Below are positions 13,385 through 13,510 of a DNA stretch of 13,510 nt, piece after piece. This stretch comes from Burkholderia gladioli (GTDB taxonomy: Bacteria > Pseudomonadota > Gammaproteobacteria > Burkholderiales > Burkholderiaceae). A program made the position numbers and the translations under genes. The stretch spans positions 1 through 13,510 of the forward strand of contig WNEB01000022.1 in the NCBI GenBank assembly GCA_009914575.1, in the 5' to 3' direction. The notes below the pieces were generated by a model. The model worked only from the letters and a program-made list of their open reading frames with translations. It ran no database searches and was not told where the DNA came from. The first letter of the stretch is position 1. Every line of letters starts with the position of its first letter.

Positions 13385-13510
13385 GGCGGTGTCCCATTCG
13401 TAGTTGAAGGTTGGGACGGCGGGGTTTCATAGATTAGGCAGACTCCCGATCATGGTCAACGCGTTTTTCGAGTGATCGATGCAGGGCGACGGCGAGGATC
13501 CAGAGGTCGT
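13385..13510. mobile_element. End of an insertion sequence interrupting the mreB paralogue
   Basis: The mreB match ends abruptly at 13384 and is followed by unrelated DNA: GGCGGTGTCCCATTCG, then a 6-bp dyad GTCCCA/TGGGAC (13391-13396 with 13412-13417), then the 3' end of a frame pointing out of the element. The exact boundary is uncertain by a few bases. The family cannot be assigned from this end alone; it is not the ISL3 type, because the GGCTCT-like end is absent. Confidence 0.6.
13434..13510 (-). CDS. Probable transposase C-terminus (partial)
   Basis: The minus-strand frame entering from the window edge encodes DLWILAVALHRSLEKR, then VDHDRESA and a TAA at 13434-13436. It ends about 50 bp from the presumed element end, as transposase genes usually do. 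24 residues are too few to name the family; the call rests mainly on its position inside the sequence that breaks mreB. Confidence 0.45.
   Translation of the reverse strand, partial: DLWILAVALHRSLEKRVDHDRESA

Overview
The window is GC-rich (only short AT-rich islands) and carries a Burkholderia-type second Hfq with a long Gly/Arg tail, an ISL3 transposase of the kind common in Burkholderia, and strongly GC-biased third codon positions with the matching long antisense shadow ORFs. I read it as a Burkholderia sensu stricto replicon, perhaps a plant-associated, IS-rich species such as B. glumae or B. gladioli. The species is an inference.

Layout. 1-284: end of an ISL3-family insertion sequence. 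304-899: hfq2 with its terminator, minus strand. 1244-3154: a DUF1571 gene and, upstream of it in the same direction, the 3' half of a fadD-like acyl-CoA ligase cut off exactly at a mobile element. 3155-3418: copy A of a roughly 264-bp non-autonomous element (MITE). 3419-4154: non-coding, with three copies of an 83-bp repeat that contains a pair of inverted DnaA-box-like sites. 4155-5009: alpha/beta hydrolase, plus strand. 5035-7767: one uninterrupted minus-strand frame holding an MHS-type MFS transporter and an M20 metallopeptidase, with a divergent LysR regulator at 7924-8823. 8854-9352: VOC-family pseudogene with three lesions. 9464-9726: MITE copy B, inverted relative to A, with a perfect 8-bp target duplication. 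9785-9867: fourth 83-bp repeat. 10049-12721: a small uncharacterised protein and a glycogen-debranching-type glucosidase. 12863-13384: 3' part of an mreB paralogue that is frameshifted and truncated by another insertion sequence, whose end fills 13385-13510.

Functionally the clearest unit is the LysR / M20 peptidase / MHS transporter cluster, which looks like regulated uptake and hydrolysis of a peptide-like or N-acyl amino acid substrate. The rest is a patchwork of conserved genes separated by mobile-element scars. At least three genes are clearly broken (fadD, VOC, mreB paralogue), and the M20 gene has unusual junctions at both ends.

I did not find a defence system, CRISPR array, secretion locus or biosynthetic cluster. 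The most interesting signals are: (1) the 83-bp interspersed repeat with inverted DnaA-box-like sites; (2) the MITE family whose ends match the ISL3 element; (3) an 8-bp tandem repeat at the M20/MFS junction whose copy number decides whether the two genes are fused or separated by an overlapping ATGA.
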